Program-made: the position numbers and the translations under genes
Source: Marivirga arenosa
GTDB lineage: Bacteria; Bacteroidota; Bacteroidia; Cytophagales; Cyclobacteriaceae
Length of the DNA: 64,000 nt
Direction of reading: 5' to 3'
NCBI RefSeq assembly: GCF_030503875.2
Contig: NZ_CP129968.2
Location: forward strand, 62,001 to 126,000
Notes under the pieces: generated by a model
Database searches by the model: none
What the model was told of the DNA's origin: nothing
The model's input: the letters and a program-made list of their open reading frames with translations, nothing else
Shown here: positions 44,875 through 53,732 of the stretch, in pieces
How positions within the stretch are numbered: the first letter of the stretch is position 1
Layout of the letters: the number at the start of each line of letters is the position of its first letter

Positions 44875-45912
44875 TTAAAATTCCGCCCCAGATGATCTTC
44901 CTAAGTAAGTCATTGCACATCTGAAACCAATGTATGCTCTAGTTGAGTCTTTATGTTCGTAAGCTCTGGTACCTGTTTCTAAGTAATAAGCGATATCTTT
45001 CCAAGAACCTCCTCTGATAACCTTTCTCGGTTCACTCTCATCGAAAAACGTTGGGTTCAAATCCCATACTAAAGGAACTGATGCAGGATTAAATGCATCT
45101 TCACACCATTCGGAAACATTACCTGACATATCAAATAAACCAAAATCATTAGGGAAGTACGACATTACTTGAGCAGTATATGCATTTCCGTCATCGTAAT
45201 AATTACCTCTACCTGGTTTGAAGTTAGCTAACATACAACCTTTAGCGTTTCTGATATATGGATTACCCCAAGGATATTTTGCCATATCTCTTCCGCCTCT
45301 AGCAGCATATTCCCATTCAGCCTCTGATGGTAATCGGAATGCCGGCATAGGAAATTCTCCTAATGATTCTCTATATGAATTTAAATAATCAGTTCTCCAC
45401 TCTGCGAAAACTTTTGCCGCTTCCCAATCAACCCCAACTACAGGATAATCATCAAATGCAGGGTGCATATAATAATACTCTTGCATAGGATCTCCCATAT
45501 GATTAGTGAAGTCTTTCATCCAAACCGTAGTATCTGGGTAAAGTTCAGTCATAATAAAATCACGACCCAATGTTGAAGCAGAATCCTCCATCATTCTTTG
45601 GATGAATTGACGGTACTCGTTATTAGTGATTTCAGTTTCATCCATGTAAAACCCACCAATCGTTACCTGTCTGTTGAAGTTAATCATACTCGCTGCTACA
45701 TCTTCGTCAGCTTGTCCCATATGAAAAGTTCCAGCTGGAACTGATCTCATACCATAAGGAGTGGCCATATACCATCCTTCTCTTCCGGGAACACCTACCA
45801 AGTTACCGCCATCACCACCGCTTCCACCAAAAAGGCCGCAACCTTCTAAGAAAAGAGTAGCAATAAACAAAATCGATAGGGTTAAATTTTTCAAAACACC
45901 TTTATTATTCAT
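44875..45912 (-). CDS. gldK: T9SS/gliding lipoprotein GldK (formylglycine-generating-enzyme-like fold)
   Basis: The 345-residue protein has a lipoprotein signal (lipobox near residue 25, LEGC) and a Gly/Ser-rich linker. A sulfatase-modifying (FGE/SUMF1) fold follows: GTFHMGQADED, FYMDETEITNNEYRQF, RLPSEAEWEYAARGGRD and DMSGNVSEWCEDAF in order. In T9SS this fold is structural, forming the GldK/GldN ring under the outer membrane. GldJ is a related protein, but the position directly before gldL identifies GldK. The preceding gap of 170 bases to the PorP/SprF-like gene probably holds a promoter, though I found no clean -7 box. Confidence 0.93.
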   Translation of the reverse strand: MNNKGVLKNLTLSILFIATLFLEGCGLFGGSGGDGGNLVGVPGREGWYMATPYGMRSVPAGTFHMGQADEDVAASMINFNRQVTIGGFYMDETEITNNEYRQFIQRMMEDSASTLGRDFIMTELYPDTTVWMKDFTNHMGDPMQEYYYMHPAFDDYPVVGVDWEAAKVFAEWRTDYLNSYRESLGEFPMPAFRLPSEAEWEYAARGGRDMAKYPWGNPYIRNAKGCMLANFKPGRGNYYDDGNAYTAQVMSYFPNDFGLFDMSGNVSEWCEDAFNPASVPLVWDLNPTFFDESEPRKVIRGGSWKDIAYYLETGTRAYEHKDSTRAYIGFRCAMTYLGRSSGAEF

Positions 45913-46082
45913 AACACCTATTTGTTTCTAACTAAACGCTAATATATTGACAATTATTAAATATATTCTTTACACCTAAACAATATAACCTCACACTGTA
46001 AGGTTTTATTGTATTTTAAATAATTTATAGAAATATCTTTACAATTTTGAGAAAAAAGATTTATTCTGCAAGCATTTTACGA

Positions 46083-47039
46083 TTAATGTCTAAATCTAGG
46101 CGTTCGTACAACCTTTTTTCCCGATGTAGATATAGCTGGCAATCGATAACTCAACATGATTTCATGAGAAGTAGTACTTTTTGCACTTTGAGCTACCAAT
46201 ACATAATCAAATGCGTAACCTAATTTTAAAGTATTTTCTTTAAAAAAACTATAACCCACCATTGCGATTGCTGCTTCTTGTTGTCTAAAAGATAAACCAC
46301 CCCAAATTTTTTCTTTATAAGTTGCCACTGCTGAAACATCAAATGTATAAGATGTAAACTCAGTAGTTCTTACCAGTAAACTTGGAGTTAAACTGATGTC
46401 ATAATTGATTGGAAATGTATAACCACCTGTTATTAAAAAGTCTTTTGGATATGGATTTCTAATTGCATCTGCACCGAAACCAAATTCCGCTTCAATTAAA
46501 TGATTAAAAGCAGCACCAATGTAAAAATCTTTATGCTGAAAATTTACACCCATTGAAAAATCAGGACGTACTTGAGTAGCCTGTACATTGTCAATATTTG
46601 GATCATCATTATCAATATAGATATAACCATCTTTATTAATATTTTGAGTGATGGCCCCACCTCTAAATCCTATACTGATTTTTGATTCTTTTATCCCTAA
46701 ATGATAGGCTCCTGAAACTTGTACTTGAATATAATTCTGATTCGCTATATCATCATTTAATACATAAAACCCGAATCCGCTATTGTAGCGCATAATAGGA
46801 GATGTTAATGAAATTAATTGCGAGTTCAGACCTGAAGTCGGGCCATTAGAGGGTGCATAACCAGCCCATTGTGTACGATGCAAGGCTGTTAGTTTAGTAT
46901 AACCTTCAACTCCTGAATAAGCGGGGTTATTGAAAAGGTTATTAAACATGTAATGAGAGAACTGCACATCTTGACTGTAGGCATTTGAAATGCCCACAGC
47001 AAGAAAAGCAATTACTAATAATTTTGAAATTTTTTTCAT
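46083..47039 (-). CDS. PorP/SprF family outer-membrane protein
   Basis: The 318-residue protein has a signal peptide (LLVIAFLAVGISNAYSQ) followed directly by DVQFSHYMFNNLFNNPAYSG, the unmistakable PorP/SprF start. A beta-rich body with alternating polar and aromatic residues ends in SYRLPAIS and a basic tail. PorP/SprF proteins form outer-membrane barrels needed for type IX secretion and for display of adhesins such as SprB. Its placement just before gldK, with a gap of 170 bases, matches the porPKLMN order of Porphyromonas. Bacteroidota carry several paralogues, so which pathway it serves is inferred from context. Confidence 0.92.
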   Translation of the reverse strand: MKKISKLLVIAFLAVGISNAYSQDVQFSHYMFNNLFNNPAYSGVEGYTKLTALHRTQWAGYAPSNGPTSGLNSQLISLTSPIMRYNSGFGFYVLNDDIANQNYIQVQVSGAYHLGIKESKISIGFRGGAITQNINKDGYIYIDNDDPNIDNVQATQVRPDFSMGVNFQHKDFYIGAAFNHLIEAEFGFGADAIRNPYPKDFLITGGYTFPINYDISLTPSLLVRTTEFTSYTFDVSAVATYKEKIWGGLSFRQQEAAIAMVGYSFFKENTLKLGYAFDYVLVAQSAKSTTSHEIMLSYRLPAISTSGKKVVRTPRFRH

Positions 47040-47152
47040 ATCCTCAACACTTTAGAGGGATAAATATAATAAAAATAACTTTTGTTCAAGCCTTTATGTA
47101 AGTAATTTAAAGTTATTATATAATTATATATGACTAAAGGTCTAAATACCAG

Positions 47153-47932
47153 CTATTTAAGACCATTAGCTTTTTTAATATAAAGTTCTAATGCTCCCGT
47201 CATAGACGGTGCATTTGGCAATGGTGCTTCTATATCTATTATCAGACCTGCATCCCTTGCAGCTTTAGCTGTTGTGGGTCCAAACACAGCAATTCTGGTT
47301 TTGTTTTGTTTGAACTCCGGAAAGTTCACAAACAATGAATTAATTCCTGACGGACTAAAGAACGCTAAAATATCATACGTAATATGTTCAAGATCAGATA
47401 AGTCTGCTGCAACTGTTTTATAAATAGTTGCTTCTGTGAAATTGTAACCGTTTTTGGTCATGAAAGATGGAATGTCATCTTTTCTGATATTTGAACAAGG
47501 AAAAAGATACTTTTCGTTTTTATGTTTCTTGATAACATTTAAAATGTCCTGTGCAGTTCGCTCTCCCACAAAAACTTTTCTTTTTCTAACTACAATGTAT
47601 TTTTGTAGATAATTAGCCGTTTGTTCTGAAATACAAAAATATTTCATTTCAGGTGGCATCTCGATTTTACTACCCTTACAAATTCGGAAGAAATGGTCTA
47701 CTGCATTTCTACTTGTAAAAATGATTGCAGTATGCTTTAAGATATCAATTTTTTGTTTCCTAAATTCTTTTGCATCAATAGGGTCAACATTGATAAATTG
47801 CCTGAAATCAATTTTAATTTTGTACTTATCCGCTAATTTGTGATAAGGAGAATTCTCAATATTCGCTGGTTCCGGCTGTGAAACCATAATACTTTTTACC
47901 GGATAAAATCGGTCTTTTACAGTTGTTGACAT
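47153..47932 (-). CDS. hemD: Uroporphyrinogen-III synthase
   Basis: The 259-residue protein shows the two-lobed HemD layout. The first lobe contains IIFTSRNAVDHFF (about 90-102). YLFPCSNIRKDDIP and an EATIYKTV strand mark the second half, and ILAFFSPSGINSLF with FGPTTAKAARDAG completes the site. HemD closes hydroxymethylbilane to uroporphyrinogen III in heme synthesis. The family is very variable, but these segments are its recognised anchors. It lies between DUF4271 and the PorP/SprF gene, an arrangement common in Bacteroidota without a known reason. hemW, for heme handling, is about 3 kb away. Confidence 0.88.
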   Translation of the reverse strand: MSTTVKDRFYPVKSIMVSQPEPANIENSPYHKLADKYKIKIDFRQFINVDPIDAKEFRKQKIDILKHTAIIFTSRNAVDHFFRICKGSKIEMPPEMKYFCISEQTANYLQKYIVVRKRKVFVGERTAQDILNVIKKHKNEKYLFPCSNIRKDDIPSFMTKNGYNFTEATIYKTVAADLSDLEHITYDILAFFSPSGINSLFVNFPEFKQNKTRIAVFGPTTAKAARDAGLIIDIEAPLPNAPSMTGALELYIKKANGLK

Positions 47933-47957
47933 ATTAATTGGTCTACTTTGAAAAGTT

Positions 47958-49043
47958 TTATCTCACGAAATATTTTAATCCAATTAAAAATGGGAATATT
48001 TCTGTGGTGCAAAAGTAAGAAAATAAATATAGATTACTGAACCCACTCAGTTTTAATATTTTAAAATATAGTAAGATCAACCTCAATAGATAGAAGAATA
48101 ATAGGCCAAAGAGCGCTGTATTGAACCAAAAGTTAGGTATGAAGCCCAAATACAAGAATATTAGAGCCGTAATGAAAAATATAATTATGATAAAAAATAA
48201 ATTTATGTTAAGCATTTCCTTTATGTAAAATGCTGAAATTTTGCTATTGCCAAACAAATTAGAAAAGAGGGTAACCAATACCACTTTTGAAATTAAGCCT
48301 ATTGCTACCCATAATATAATGTTGAAAAACTCAGGTAGCCCTTTATTAGAAATAAGTGAGATTTCATAAGGGCTGTAAAAACTTAAAAAATAAACCAATG
48401 ATGAGATTAGAAAAACATACAACCCTCCAAAAATTAAATTGTCTTGATCTGTTATTCTAACTCTTGATTGATCGCCTTCATTCAATCTGGTTGTAAATAC
48501 TTTATTAAATGATAAAACCTGAAAAAGTCTTTTATCATAATTTAATTTAATTACAACCATTGCTAATGCCGTGATAATTAAAATTATGATTAATACATTG
48601 TTAGAAATCCATTTAGTTTCCCGATTAAAGTTTATTAATCCTGTGAATAAAGCATTTTCTTTTTTGTGCTGAAGAAAATATGTTTTAAAAGAAAATTCTT
48701 GAGCCTTATCGTCAATTCCTAAATAATAATTACCTTTTTCTGCCTTATCAATTTCAAAACGGAGTTCTCCAGTATTAGCGCCATAGATTAATTTTGCATC
48801 TTTAAATAAATATAATGGAGCATCTGCGACCGCTTCTAAATATAATTTTTTGTTTTCAATTGTTTTTATTTTAATCTGCCTAAGACTATCCGAGTCCCAC
48901 TGGCTTAAGTTAGATAGAGTATCCGCCTGATAAATTATTTCAAGCTGATTGGATGATTTAGTTAATTCAATCTCAGCTTCTCTATCTTCTGATTGACAAG
49001 AAAAAAATAATAAGGGGAGTATATAAAGGATGATTCTGTACAT
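47958..49043 (-). CDS. DUF4271 membrane protein
   Basis: The 361-residue protein has a lipoprotein-like signal (lipobox near C16, FFSC) and an N-terminal periplasmic beta-rich part to about residue 140. About six to seven hydrophobic helices follow (about 150-355). The C-terminal half fits the DUF4271 family, found mainly in Bacteroidota next to hemD and T9SS genes. Function is unknown. It is 25 bases upstream of hemD on the same strand. Its 3' end contains a good -7 box (48010-48017) that could give hemD a separate promoter. Confidence 0.7.
   Translation of the reverse strand: MYRIILYILPLLFFSCQSEDREAEIELTKSSNQLEIIYQADTLSNLSQWDSDSLRQIKIKTIENKKLYLEAVADAPLYLFKDAKLIYGANTGELRFEIDKAEKGNYYLGIDDKAQEFSFKTYFLQHKKENALFTGLINFNRETKWISNNVLIIILIITALAMVVIKLNYDKRLFQVLSFNKVFTTRLNEGDQSRVRITDQDNLIFGGLYVFLISSLVYFLSFYSPYEISLISNKGLPEFFNIILWVAIGLISKVVLVTLFSNLFGNSKISAFYIKEMLNINLFFIIIIFFITALIFLYLGFIPNFWFNTALFGLLFFYLLRLILLYFKILKLSGFSNLYLFSYFCTTEIFPFLIGLKYFVR
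48010..48017 (-). promoter_or_regulatory. Candidate -7 box for hemD inside the DUF4271 3' end
   Basis: TACTTTTG followed by CACC on the minus strand matches TAnnTTTG and lies about 78 bases before the hemD ATG, within the last codons of the DUF4271 gene. No -33 element is visible. Confidence 0.4.
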
Positions 49044-49106
49044 TTCCAGAAGAAAATATTTTTAAAGTTTATGTATCTAAGACTATCGCTAGATAATAAT
49101 TGAATT

Positions 49107-50744
49107 TTAAAAAACTGCAATATAGCCGAAATGAATTTTAGCTTGTCGAAAATCTACATTTTCATCAAGCTCATTTCCTAAAGCATAAATAATTCTAAAC
49201 CAGCCATTTTTACTTCTTACATCCAAACCAGCACCAAAAGCATAAGTCCAATTTATTACAGGCTGTAATTTAGCAATATCAGTTAGCAAAAACACACTGG
49301 ATTTATTATCTAAGAAATATCTATAATTCAAATTTAATAATGTATAATATCTAGAATAAAAATAATTTCTGTCAAAGCCTCTTAAATTCTGCAAGCCTCC
49401 CAAACGGAGCAAATCGTTTTGCGAAAGGGCTGAATTTTCAATGAAATTATATTGAGGAATAATTTCTATTAAAAATCGCTTAGCTAACCTTCTTTGAAAA
49501 TGTAACTTAATTCTAGTAGAAAAATACAAGCTATTTTCAGGCACATCTTGCCAAACTTCTGGTAAAGATGAATAATTTAATATTCTTTTTCCCCCAATTC
49601 CGAAGGCAGATTCCAAATAATAATCATTTTTCAAAACTGGATAATAAATTGCTCTATTCCAGTCAGCAGACAACTGAATTGCATTCGTTTCTGAGCTTCT
49701 ATATGCAATATCATCTATTTCTTCTGGCGAAAATTCTCTTAAAACACCATTGCTTTGTCTCTTATAGGATACGCCTAATGTCAATGATTTCCAAAAAGGA
49801 TATTCTAGTCCGATATTTAAATCTGTTTGTAAAAAAGTACTATCCTCTTGCAATAAATTAAAATCAAAACTTACTCCTAAATCAGTTTTAAAAGCATAGG
49901 ATTGACTTAAAGAAGTTGCCAAGGTTTGCGAATTTGCCGAATACTTTTGCCAAAAGATATCTAAGGCAACTCCCCTTTTGAATAAATTTCTTAGGCGAGT
50001 GTCAACTTGCCCTGTGATATTTACCTCATCACCATTAGGTACAAGGCCAATAAATGCATCAAATTGATTTGAAGTTTCTTTTATTAAATCCAGACCAATA
50101 ATAGCTTTATTATTTTCAAACTTAAGAGTAGGGCTAGAACTTAAATTGATCTGATCAATACTTTCTATTTTCGTGTTAATTGCTCTAAAATCTTTGATAT
50201 TAAATGCCCTACCAATTTCTAGATTTAATGCATTTGAAAGATATGAACTGTTAATTGATTGGATACTCGACTTAATATCTAGAGAATCATAAACAATATA
50301 ATTTTGGGGTTTTATATAAACTGATGCTAAAACATTATTAGCATTCAGCCCTTCAATTGTTAAATTGGCTTTAGCAAGAGGATATCCTGATTTGTGATAG
50401 TTTTCAACCAAATACTTTTGCAAAGCTTTTTTTAATATGTATTGATTAGCCTGTTTTCCTATTTGCTTATCCAAAGATGAAATACTGATTCTAGCATCCT
50501 TTTCATAAACTTTTAAATCACTCCATAGGTAAGGTTTTCCTTCTTCTATTTTGAAAGTGCTATCATTTTCAATTTCTACAATAGCTTCCCAATAACCCAG
50601 ATTAATTAATGAATCCTCTAGCTTCTTCTTTTGTTGCTTTAGGCGATCAATATTGACTTGTGAATAGGTAATTGGTGAGATAAAAAAATATAGGAAGAAA
50701 ACGAGCAGGTACTTCTGTAAAATTCGAATTAACTTTGTATTCAT
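49107..50744 (-). CDS. BamA/TamA-like outer-membrane protein
   Basis: From the ATG at 50744 the protein has 545 residues with a signal peptide (YLLVFFLYFFISPITYSQ); the longer GTG frame to 50762 is rejected because it places six extra residues before it. A POTRA-like alpha/beta segment near 90-150 (LVENYHKSGYPLAKANLTIE) and a second more diverged one are followed by a beta barrel. The conserved GGLQNLRGFDRNYF (about 430-443) resembles the VRGF/Y motif that plugs Omp85 barrels, and the protein ends in aromatic Phe. It is probably a non-essential Omp85 relative. Its start abuts that of the divergent hemW gene with one base between the two start codons. Confidence 0.75.
   Translation of the reverse strand: MNTKLIRILQKYLLVFFLYFFISPITYSQVNIDRLKQQKKKLEDSLINLGYWEAIVEIENDSTFKIEEGKPYLWSDLKVYEKDARISISSLDKQIGKQANQYILKKALQKYLVENYHKSGYPLAKANLTIEGLNANNVLASVYIKPQNYIVYDSLDIKSSIQSINSSYLSNALNLEIGRAFNIKDFRAINTKIESIDQINLSSSPTLKFENNKAIIGLDLIKETSNQFDAFIGLVPNGDEVNITGQVDTRLRNLFKRGVALDIFWQKYSANSQTLATSLSQSYAFKTDLGVSFDFNLLQEDSTFLQTDLNIGLEYPFWKSLTLGVSYKRQSNGVLREFSPEEIDDIAYRSSETNAIQLSADWNRAIYYPVLKNDYYLESAFGIGGKRILNYSSLPEVWQDVPENSLYFSTRIKLHFQRRLAKRFLIEIIPQYNFIENSALSQNDLLRLGGLQNLRGFDRNYFYSRYYTLLNLNYRYFLDNKSSVFLLTDIAKLQPVINWTYAFGAGLDVRSKNGWFRIIYALGNELDENVDFRQAKIHFGYIAVF
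50730..50737 (+). promoter_or_regulatory. -7 box of hemW inside the divergent gene's signal-peptide region
   Basis: TAACTTTG is a match to TAnnTTTG, ending only 8 bases before the TTG start of hemW. It lies within the first codons of the BamA/TamA-like gene on the other strand. The short distance implies a leaderless or nearly leaderless hemW mRNA. Confidence 0.5.
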
Positions 50745-50745
50745 T

Positions 50746-51876
50746 TTGGCAGGTATATACATACATATTCCCTTTTGTAAGCAAGCATGCTTTTATTGCG
50801 ACTTCCATTTTTCTACCAATATGGTAATTAAAAATGAAATGGTAGATGCAATCTGTAAAGAAATTGAAATACAAAAGGATTACTTAAAAGGAGAAGTTGT
50901 TGAGTCCGTTTATTTTGGGGGTGGCACTCCTTCACTTTTAGATCCAAATCAAATACAAAAGATTCTTTCTACACTAAACGAATTCCATACTATTTCAAAT
51001 ACGTCAGAAATTACATTTGAAGCCAATCCAGACGACATAAAGCCTGAAAAATTAAAAATACTTTATGATTTAGGTATAAATAGGCTTAGCGTTGGAATAC
51101 AATCTTTCAATGAAGAGATTTTAAAATGGATGAATCGTGCTCATAATAGTGCTGAGGCTTTCCAATCCCTAAAATGGATCAAGGAAAGTGATTTTTCAAA
51201 CTACAGTTTAGACTTAATTTATGGTATTCCAATTGCATCTCATGAAATTTGGGCTGAAGACTTAAGAAGACTTGTTGCGTTTGAACCTCCACACATTTCA
51301 TCCTATTGTTTAACCATAGAACCTAATACAGTTTTCGGTAGATGGCAGCAAAAAGGAAAATTAGATGAGGCTTCAGAAGATTATGCTGCTGAACAATTTC
51401 AATACCTAACTGCGTATCTGAAAAAGCATAATTATGAACATTATGAGGTGTCAAATTTTGCTAAGAAAGGTTTTAGATCTCAACATAATAGCAGCTATTG
51501 GCAACAAAAAGCCTATTTAGGATTAGGCCCTTCTGCACATTCTTTTAATGGAATAAATCGCCAATTTAACATCAATAATAATGCTAAATACTTAAGAGCT
51601 ATCAAGCTAGGTCAACTTCCTGCTGAAATGGATATTTTAAATAATGAAGACAGAATAAATGAGTATATCATGACTTCTTTGAGAACTATTGAAGGCTGTA
51701 GCTTAGATTATTTAAGTCAAGAACATGATTATGATTTAATGAAAAATGCAAAGCCTCAAATCCAGCAGTGGATAGGATTGAAACTTTGCACTTTGCAAAA
51801 TAATTATTTAAAACTTACAACAAAAGGAAGATTATTAGCAGATAAACTCGCCTCAGATTTATTTGTAGTTAATTAG
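50746..51876 (+). CDS. hemW: Radical SAM heme chaperone HemW (coproporphyrinogen III oxidase-like)
   Basis: The 376-residue protein starts at a TTG. The start is fixed by the motif that follows at once: AGIYIHIPFCKQACFYCDF, with the 4Fe-4S ligands C11, C15 and C18. The next Met would remove this motif, and Bacteroidota HemW proteins usually begin MAGIYIHIPFCKQ. Further family features are YFGGGTPSLLD, SVGIQSFNEEIL and SYCLTIEPNT. It lacks the extra residues of HemN, so it is the heme chaperone type, not the oxidase. The 3' end overlaps the convergent response-regulator gene by 4 bp. Confidence 0.92.
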   Translation: MAGIYIHIPFCKQACFYCDFHFSTNMVIKNEMVDAICKEIEIQKDYLKGEVVESVYFGGGTPSLLDPNQIQKILSTLNEFHTISNTSEITFEANPDDIKPEKLKILYDLGINRLSVGIQSFNEEILKWMNRAHNSAEAFQSLKWIKESDFSNYSLDLIYGIPIASHEIWAEDLRRLVAFEPPHISSYCLTIEPNTVFGRWQQKGKLDEASEDYAAEQFQYLTAYLKKHNYEHYEVSNFAKKGFRSQHNSSYWQQKAYLGLGPSAHSFNGINRQFNINNNAKYLRAIKLGQLPAEMDILNNEDRINEYIMTSLRTIEGCSLDYLSQEHDYDLMKNAKPQIQQWIGLKLCTLQNNYLKLTTKGRLLADKLASDLFVVN

Positions 51877-52592
51877 AGACTCATCAAATCTTTAAACTTC
51901 GTTGCTTGTCTTCTAGAAACCTCTACTTTTTCACCGCCTTTTAATTTTACCATTAATCCCCCGTTGAACCAAGTCTCAATTTCATCTATCCATTCAAGAT
52001 TAATAATATGCTTTCTGCTCACTCTGAAGAAATGTTTATTGTCTAACTTTTCATCCAAAGCATTTAATGATTTATGAATCATTGGTTTGTTTTTATCAAA
52101 ATATACTTTGATATAATTACCATCCGATTCGAAAAGTCTAACATCTTTCAATTTCACAAACCAACAATTATCACCATCCTTAACAAATACTTGATCATTT
52201 ACGGTTAGTTGTGTATTCTTTTTTTCAGATTCTTGCAATGCCTCAACTTCCTGCCTTATTTTAATGATAGATTCCATCAATCTTTTGGGCTCTATTGGCT
52301 TTAGTAAATAATCCAATGCGTTGAATTCAAAAGCTTTTAATGCATATTCATCATAAGCAGTAGTAAAGATTACTTTAGGTGTTTTCTCTAAAGATTCTAA
52401 TAGTTCAAACCCCGTCCTTCCAGGCATCTGTATATCAAGAAAAATCAAATCCGGATTAAGGTTTTCAATCATTTCCTCCGCCTCATCAGCATTTGCCGCC
52501 TCTCCAACTATATTTATATCTTTATACTCCGCTAAAAGATTCCCTAATTCTTTTCGAGCCAATCTTTCGTCATCAATAATTAATACCTTCAT
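51873..52592 (-). CDS. LytTR-type response regulator
   Basis: The 239-residue protein has a receiver domain with the acidic pair D7/D8, the phosphoacceptor D53 (FLDIQMPG) and the conserved Lys in YLLKPIEP (about 100). A LytTR DNA-binding domain follows (about 135-238), with the FFRVSRKHIINL core and a VSRRQATKFKDL end. LytTR regulators act on direct repeats upstream of target genes; none was identified here. It lies 18 bases after the LytS-like histidine kinase gene, so this is a cognate pair. The stop overlaps hemW's end. Confidence 0.95.
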   Translation of the reverse strand: MKVLIIDDERLARKELGNLLAEYKDINIVGEAANADEAEEMIENLNPDLIFLDIQMPGRTGFELLESLEKTPKVIFTTAYDEYALKAFEFNALDYLLKPIEPKRLMESIIKIRQEVEALQESEKKNTQLTVNDQVFVKDGDNCWFVKLKDVRLFESDGNYIKVYFDKNKPMIHKSLNALDEKLDNKHFFRVSRKHIINLEWIDEIETWFNGGLMVKLKGGEKVEVSRRQATKFKDLMSL

Positions 52593-52610
52593 ATCTGCAA
52601 TTTAATAAAA

Positions 52611-53645
52611 TTAATAAATGATTTGAGGGATTTTTACGGTTGTTAATACCGTTCCCTCTGATTCATTTTTAATACTAAAAGATGCTTCTTTATCAAAAAT
52701 CAACTTTAAACGCTGTTTGGTATTTTCAATTCCAAAGCCTTTATTTTTTCTTCTTTTATCCAATTTAAAATGACCAGAATTCCTAATGTTGATATTCAAA
52801 CAGTTTTTTTCTACAATTTCTGTTTCAATTGACAGCCTTCCTCCGTTAGTTAAACTTGATATTCCGTGCTTAATTCCATTTTCAACCAAAGTTTGAATCA
52901 TTAATGGGGGCACTTGATACTTATACGAATCTGGATGAATGATAAACTCAGTTGTCAACCTTTCTTCATATCTAATTTTCTCAAGAGCTAAAAAATCAAT
53001 TACCGTATTTAGCTCATCATTAAAATTAATAAGTCTTTTTTTATCCAGAATAAGCGAGTTTCTTAGAATATTTGATAGTTGAGTAATAGAATTTTTGGCC
53101 TTCGCAGGGTCTTCATCTACAAGTGCTCTCACACTATTTAAAGCATTGAATATAAAGTGAGGGTTTAGCTGAGATTTCAGGTTATTCAATTCAATCTCAT
53201 TCATTGCTGCATCAAATTTCAATGACCTATTGTAATTCTCAACATAATGATACATAAAGTAAACCAAAGACCATAGGAAGAATAGAATTAGATAAGCGAG
53301 TATATTTAGAAAAATTACCTTTGGATTAAGGTCAAAGGCAGGATCAAAAAATCCCAAAAAAGTTGTCATGAGAAATAAGAAAGCATAATTAATAATGCTT
53401 AGGACAAAGCATGCAATAATTACTCTAACAACTAATTTCTGAATAATAATCTTTAGCCACCCATTCCGGATTATAAAAATTCTGTAAATATGAGTGATGA
53501 TAATATAGAAAGGTACCAGAATCAGCTGTCCCAATGTCTGCTCTTTTGAAAAACTTCCTCCAAAGTGAGCCAACGAAATATTAAGTAGGCCATATGCAGT
53601 CCAACCGACAATTTGAAGGGTCCAGTACAGTACCTTTTTATTCAT
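52611..53645 (-). CDS. LytS-type sensor histidine kinase
   Basis: The 344-residue protein has four membrane helices in residues about 8-135. A His_kinase domain follows with the phosphoacceptor H163 in LNPHFIFNALNS. A HATPase domain with an MIQTLVENGIKHG N box and a KGFGIENTKQRL G box follows. There is no large periplasmic sensor loop, so the signal is probably sensed in the membrane. This is the typical partner of the LytTR regulator encoded downstream. The upstream NADH dehydrogenase gene is 87 bases away on the same strand and may share a transcript. Confidence 0.93.
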   Translation of the reverse strand: MNKKVLYWTLQIVGWTAYGLLNISLAHFGGSFSKEQTLGQLILVPFYIIITHIYRIFIIRNGWLKIIIQKLVVRVIIACFVLSIINYAFLFLMTTFLGFFDPAFDLNPKVIFLNILAYLILFFLWSLVYFMYHYVENYNRSLKFDAAMNEIELNNLKSQLNPHFIFNALNSVRALVDEDPAKAKNSITQLSNILRNSLILDKKRLINFNDELNTVIDFLALEKIRYEERLTTEFIIHPDSYKYQVPPLMIQTLVENGIKHGISSLTNGGRLSIETEIVEKNCLNINIRNSGHFKLDKRRKNKGFGIENTKQRLKLIFDKEASFSIKNESEGTVLTTVKIPQIIY

Positions 53646-53732
53646 TCTATTCTACTTCTACAAGAATCTGATTAAGCATGCAAAATAAGCTTCTTTTTGC
53701 AGATTTAAGAAACCGTCTATCAAATCATATGA

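Noticed and set aside
50744..50762. GTG-initiated N-terminal extension of the BamA/TamA-like gene
   Set aside because: Adds six residues before the signal peptide; the ATG at 50744 is better.
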